Positions 13,475-15,123 of a stretch of 15,123 nucleotides of DNA are shown here, in pieces. The position numbers and the translations under genes are program-made. The notes beneath the pieces are model-generated. The model did not search any database. It was not told the DNA's origin and saw only the letters and a list, made by a program, of their open reading frames with translations. The DNA lies in the NCBI GenBank assembly GCA_964581605.1, contig CAZOPF010000125.1:1-15123 (forward strand). Direction: 5' to 3'. How positions within the stretch are numbered: the stretch's first letter is position 1; each line of letters begins with the position of its first letter. The stretch is from CAADGU01 sp964581605 (lineage in GTDB: Bacteria > Chloroflexota > Anaerolineae > Promineifilales > Promineifilaceae).

Positions 13475-13480
13475 TATAAT
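13475..13480 (+). promoter_or_regulatory. Candidate -10 element for the ABC ATPase gene
   Basis: A perfect TATAAT lies 59 bases before the ATG at 13540. No good -35 stands 16-18 bases upstream, so it is only a candidate. It points away from the minus-strand promoter at 13414-13442. Confidence 0.35.
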
Positions 13481-13539
13481 GGGTGCGGCTTTGCATCTGA
13501 CAAGGGGAGAGGGTAACACAGTGACAGGGTGATGAGAAA

Positions 13540-14232
13540 ATGACGGTAGCAATCAATGTGGCAAAACTGGAACGAACCTTTGGCAGCGGTGACCATAGCG
13601 TCCGCGCGCTGCGGGGGGTGGATTTGCAGATTGACGCCGGGCAATTTGTAGCCTTGAAGGGGCGTTCCGGCAGCGGCAAGACCACCTTGCTCAACTGCCT
13701 GGGCGGGTTGGATAAACCCACGACGGGCAGCATTGAGATTTACGGCCGACCACTGCAAGGACTCTCCGACAAAGAACGCACCATCTGGCGGCGCACCGAA
13801 GTCGGTTTTATTTTCCAATCCTTTGGCCTCATCCCCACCCTCTCCGCTTTTGAAAATGTGGAACTGATGCTGCGCATTGCTCAATCGCCACGCAAAGAAC
13901 GGGCTGCACGCGCCCAATACTGCCTGGATTTGGTGGGGCTGAGCAAATGGGCCGGGCATCGGCCATATGAAATGTCCGGCGGGCAGCAGCAGCGCGTGGC
14001 CATCGCCCGTGCCATTGCCAACCGCCCCCGCCTCATCCTGGCCGACGAGCCAACCGGCGAACTGGACAGCGAAACCGCCCAGGACGTGCTCACCCTCTTC
14101 CGCCAGATTGTCAAAGAAGAAGAGATGACGATGCTCATGGCCTCCCATGACAGCCTGGTGGATGAATATGTTGACCAGGTATTGCACCTGCAAGATGGCG
14201 TCATTGCCCAGGTGGTACAGAATGAAAATTGA
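13540..14232 (+). CDS. ABC transporter ATP-binding protein, LolD/MacB type
   Basis: 230 residues, one complete nucleotide-binding domain: Walker A GRSGSGKTT (41-49), Q-loop Gln93 in FQSFGL, signature MSGGQQQR (145-152), Walker B LILADEPTGELD with Glu170, and the H-loop His203 in MASHD. The ADEPTGELD/FQSFGLIPTLSAFENVEL style is that of the LolD/MacB/FtsE group, whose ATPases drive permeases that export lipoproteins, peptides or drugs or act as mechanotransmission systems. Its permease is normally next door, but the following gene is a glycosidase and the preceding region is non-coding, so the partner is outside the window or encoded elsewhere. Ribosome site is weak (GGGTGATGAGAAA before ATG). 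Confidence 0.93.
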   Translation: MTVAINVAKLERTFGSGDHSVRALRGVDLQIDAGQFVALKGRSGSGKTTLLNCLGGLDKPTTGSIEIYGRPLQGLSDKERTIWRRTEVGFIFQSFGLIPTLSAFENVELMLRIAQSPRKERAARAQYCLDLVGLSKWAGHRPYEMSGGQQQRVAIARAIANRPRLILADEPTGELDSETAQDVLTLFRQIVKEEEMTMLMASHDSLVDEYVDQVLHLQDGVIAQVVQNEN

Positions 14233-14312
14233 AAATCAAAGAGTGCGCAGCTGACGCAGATAAAAGCCAGGCTGTGCCATTTGCGCCATCTTTGACATTT
14301 ATTTGGAGAAAA

Positions 14313-15123
14313 ATGCAGAAACTCACATTAAACGGCCGTTGGCAACTCCACAAAACAAACGAACCTGATACCGTCAAAGACGCCATCCCCGCTACCGTGC
14401 CCGGCTGTGTGCATACCGATTTGCTGGCGGCTGGGCAAATTCCTGATCCTTACTTTGGGGACAATGAACTGGCGGTGCAGTGGGTGAGTGAAACGGATTG
14501 GACGTATCGGCGCACATTCACCGTGCCGGCCGATTTTCTAGCGCACGACTACATTTTGCTGCACTGTGCCGGGCTGGACACGCTGGCGACGGTGACGGTC
14601 AACGGCTATACCCTGGGCCAGACGGATAACCAGTTCCGCACCTGGGAATTCGACGTGAAAGCAATTTTACGGCCGGGTGAAAACGAGATTGTGGTGGATT
14701 TTGCCGCGCCATTGCCTTACGGCCGTGCCCGCGAACTAGAACGCTCCCTGCCCAATTGGGGCATCAACGTAGACAAACACCCCGGCGGCAACTGGCTGCG
14801 CAAATCTCCCTGCAACTACGGTTGGGATTGGGGGCCGCGCCTGACCACCAGCGGCATCTGGCGCGACGTTGAACTCATCGCCTTCAACACCGCTCGCCTG
14901 AGCGATGTCCACATCCTGCAAGACCATACACAGCCGGGGCAGGTGATGTTGACGGTGGAAACGGCCGTAGAGAATGGTCAATCCTTCGACAAGCTCAGGA
15001 CAGGTTCGTCAATGGTCAATGGTCATTTGTCAATTGAGGTCACGCTTCAAGGAGAGGTAGTCGCCGCCGCCACTTGCCACCTGCCACCTGCCACTTGCCA
15101 CCTGCCACCTGCCACTTGCCACC
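14313..15123 (+). CDS. Beta-mannosidase, glycoside hydrolase family 2 (5' part, runs off the window)
   Basis: The first 270 codons are open to the window edge. GGAG stands 4 bases before the ATG. The N-terminal jelly-roll domain is typical: NGRWQLHK, PATVPGCVHTDLLAAGQIPDPY, WTYRRTF, LHCAGLDTLATVTVNG and WEFDV, then the beta-mannosidase hallmark SPCNYGWDWGPRL (165-177) and GIWRDVELIAF. It has no signal peptide, so it is probably cytoplasmic and releases mannose from beta-linked mannosides. The catalytic barrel is not in the window. From about residue 222 the family-like sequence is interrupted by translated repeats: SFDKLRTG from a REP-like element, SSMVNGHLS from heptamers, then ATCHLPP repeated. 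The frame stays open, but integrity beyond 15123 is unknown; it could be a pseudogene or a phase-variable gene. Confidence 0.88.
   Translation, partial: MQKLTLNGRWQLHKTNEPDTVKDAIPATVPGCVHTDLLAAGQIPDPYFGDNELAVQWVSETDWTYRRTFTVPADFLAHDYILLHCAGLDTLATVTVNGYTLGQTDNQFRTWEFDVKAILRPGENEIVVDFAAPLPYGRARELERSLPNWGINVDKHPGGNWLRKSPCNYGWDWGPRLTTSGIWRDVELIAFNTARLSDVHILQDHTQPGQVMLTVETAVENGQSFDKLRTGSSMVNGHLSIEVTLQGEVVAAATCHLPPATCHLPPATCH
14974..15032. repeat. Heptamer repeat interrupted by a REP-like palindromic element, inside the mannosidase gene
   Basis: ATGGTCA units occur at 14974-14980, 15012-15018 and 15019-15025, followed by TTTGTCA. Between the first and the rest sits CCTTCGACAAGCTCAGG (14983-14999) plus ACAGG, an imperfect palindrome. 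I recall it as a widely dispersed REP-like motif in environmental bacteria, with translations such as FDKLR; this is memory, not a search. Confidence 0.7.
15072..15123. repeat. Heptamer repeat with 21-base super-period at the window end
   Basis: Seven full units of ACTTGCC/ACCTGCC and the start of an eighth, in the order T-C-C-T-C-C-T. The order gives a 21-base super-period, translated as ATCHLPP repeated in the mannosidase frame. The array continues beyond the window. It is the complement of the GGCAAGT/GGCAGGT units at 5127-5169 and 8473-8511. Confidence 0.9.

Larger units (their letters stand above)
13149..13539. other. Stretch without a firm gene: divergent promoter region and long leader
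   Basis: This region of 391 bases holds three ACGGCCGT octamers (13156, 13217, 13391), a palindrome CCAGGGGCCCTGG (13188-13200), a near-consensus minus-strand promoter (13414-13442) and a plus-strand TATAAT (13475-13480). A minus-strand open frame from 13463 to 13164 (99 residues, starting MNGQSIALTK) resembles nothing I know. Its start lies upstream of the promoter, so that promoter would not make the full frame. I treat it as unproven; an untranslated leader or small RNA is equally possible. Confidence 0.6.
334..14968. repeat. Dispersed palindromic octamer ACGGCCGT, about 38 copies
   Basis: Copies are spread over genes and gaps, for example at 334, 539, 1661, 2112, 2928, 2975, 3058, 3480, 4123, 9540, 9550, 13156, 13217, 13391 and 14961. 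The first and last copies define the interval given. In coding frames it appears as Thr-Ala-Val or as Gly-Arg within NGR/DGR/YGR. Random expectation in 15 kb at this composition is well below one copy. Confidence 0.9.

Noticed and set aside
13308..13532. Plus-strand frame of 74 residues before the ABC gene
   Set aside because: No ribosome site, unlikely composition, and it covers both promoter-like sites.
13164..13733. Minus-strand open frame of 189 residues, or 99 residues from 13463
   Set aside because: The long form overlaps the start of the ABC gene, and the 99-residue form begins upstream of a strong promoter on the same strand. No family resemblance or ribosome site, so I describe it only as an unproven frame.
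13402..14193. Minus-strand frame of 263 residues opposite the ABC ATPase
   Set aside because: The plus strand has every ABC motif in order; the minus frame has no recognisable feature.
14292..14297. Perfect TTGACA before the mannosidase gene
   Set aside because: A matching -10 would have to lie inside the start codon region; no TATAAT-like hexamer is there, so it cannot serve this gene.

Overview
The window reads as a chromosomal segment from an environmental bacterium with fairly high GC, most plausibly a member of the Chloroflexota (Anaerolineae/Caldilineae-like). This is inference. It rests on the gene mix (Uma2-family nucleases, HicBA, a P450, a PAPS sulfotransferase, a crotonase, secreted glycosidases with T/P-rich linkers) and on a very dense dispersed octamer ACGGCCGT, about 38 copies by hand count. 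There is no rRNA, tRNA, transposase, integrase or CRISPR array.

Layout. From 79 to 13124 almost every gene is on the minus strand. Read in transcription order from the right, they are: a BrnA/CopG-like antitoxin; a HicB-HicA pair followed by a likely terminator; a formate dehydrogenase alpha subunit coupled to an unknown protein; an OsmC-type peroxidase; a short Uma2 nuclease; a metallo-beta-lactamase-fold hydrolase; a longer Uma2 nuclease; an SDR oxidoreductase; a small unknown protein; a crotonase; a GH18 lipoprotein; a sulfotransferase; a cytochrome P450; and a membrane-anchored thioredoxin (TlpA/ResA type). The one plus-strand gene in this block (5182-5772) encodes a membrane-anchored unknown protein. 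From 13540 on, genes read plus: a LolD/MacB-type ABC ATPase without a visible permease, then the first 270 codons of a GH2 beta-mannosidase that runs off the window.

Gene cooperation. Sulfotransferase, P450 and TlpA are tightly packed (36- and 16-base gaps) and look like a small tailoring operon. The crotonase and the GH18 gene are 6 bases apart. Formate dehydrogenase and its downstream unknown gene are 3 bases apart. HicB and HicA overlap by four bases (GTGA). Near 13407-13540 two promoter-like sites point away from each other, one toward the antitoxin and one toward the ABC gene.

The most unusual content is repetitive rather than a novel protein system. (1) ACGGCCGT recurs about every 400 bases in genes and between them. 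(2) Tandem repeats with a strict 7-base period but a different unit at each place occur at about nine loci. They lie between genes, across the stop of TlpA, inside the unknown gene at 5521-5548, and twice inside the mannosidase gene. There they are translated and could switch the reading frame by slippage. (3) Several nested palindromes carry a CGATTT...AAATCG core. These deserve more attention than the mostly ordinary enzymes.
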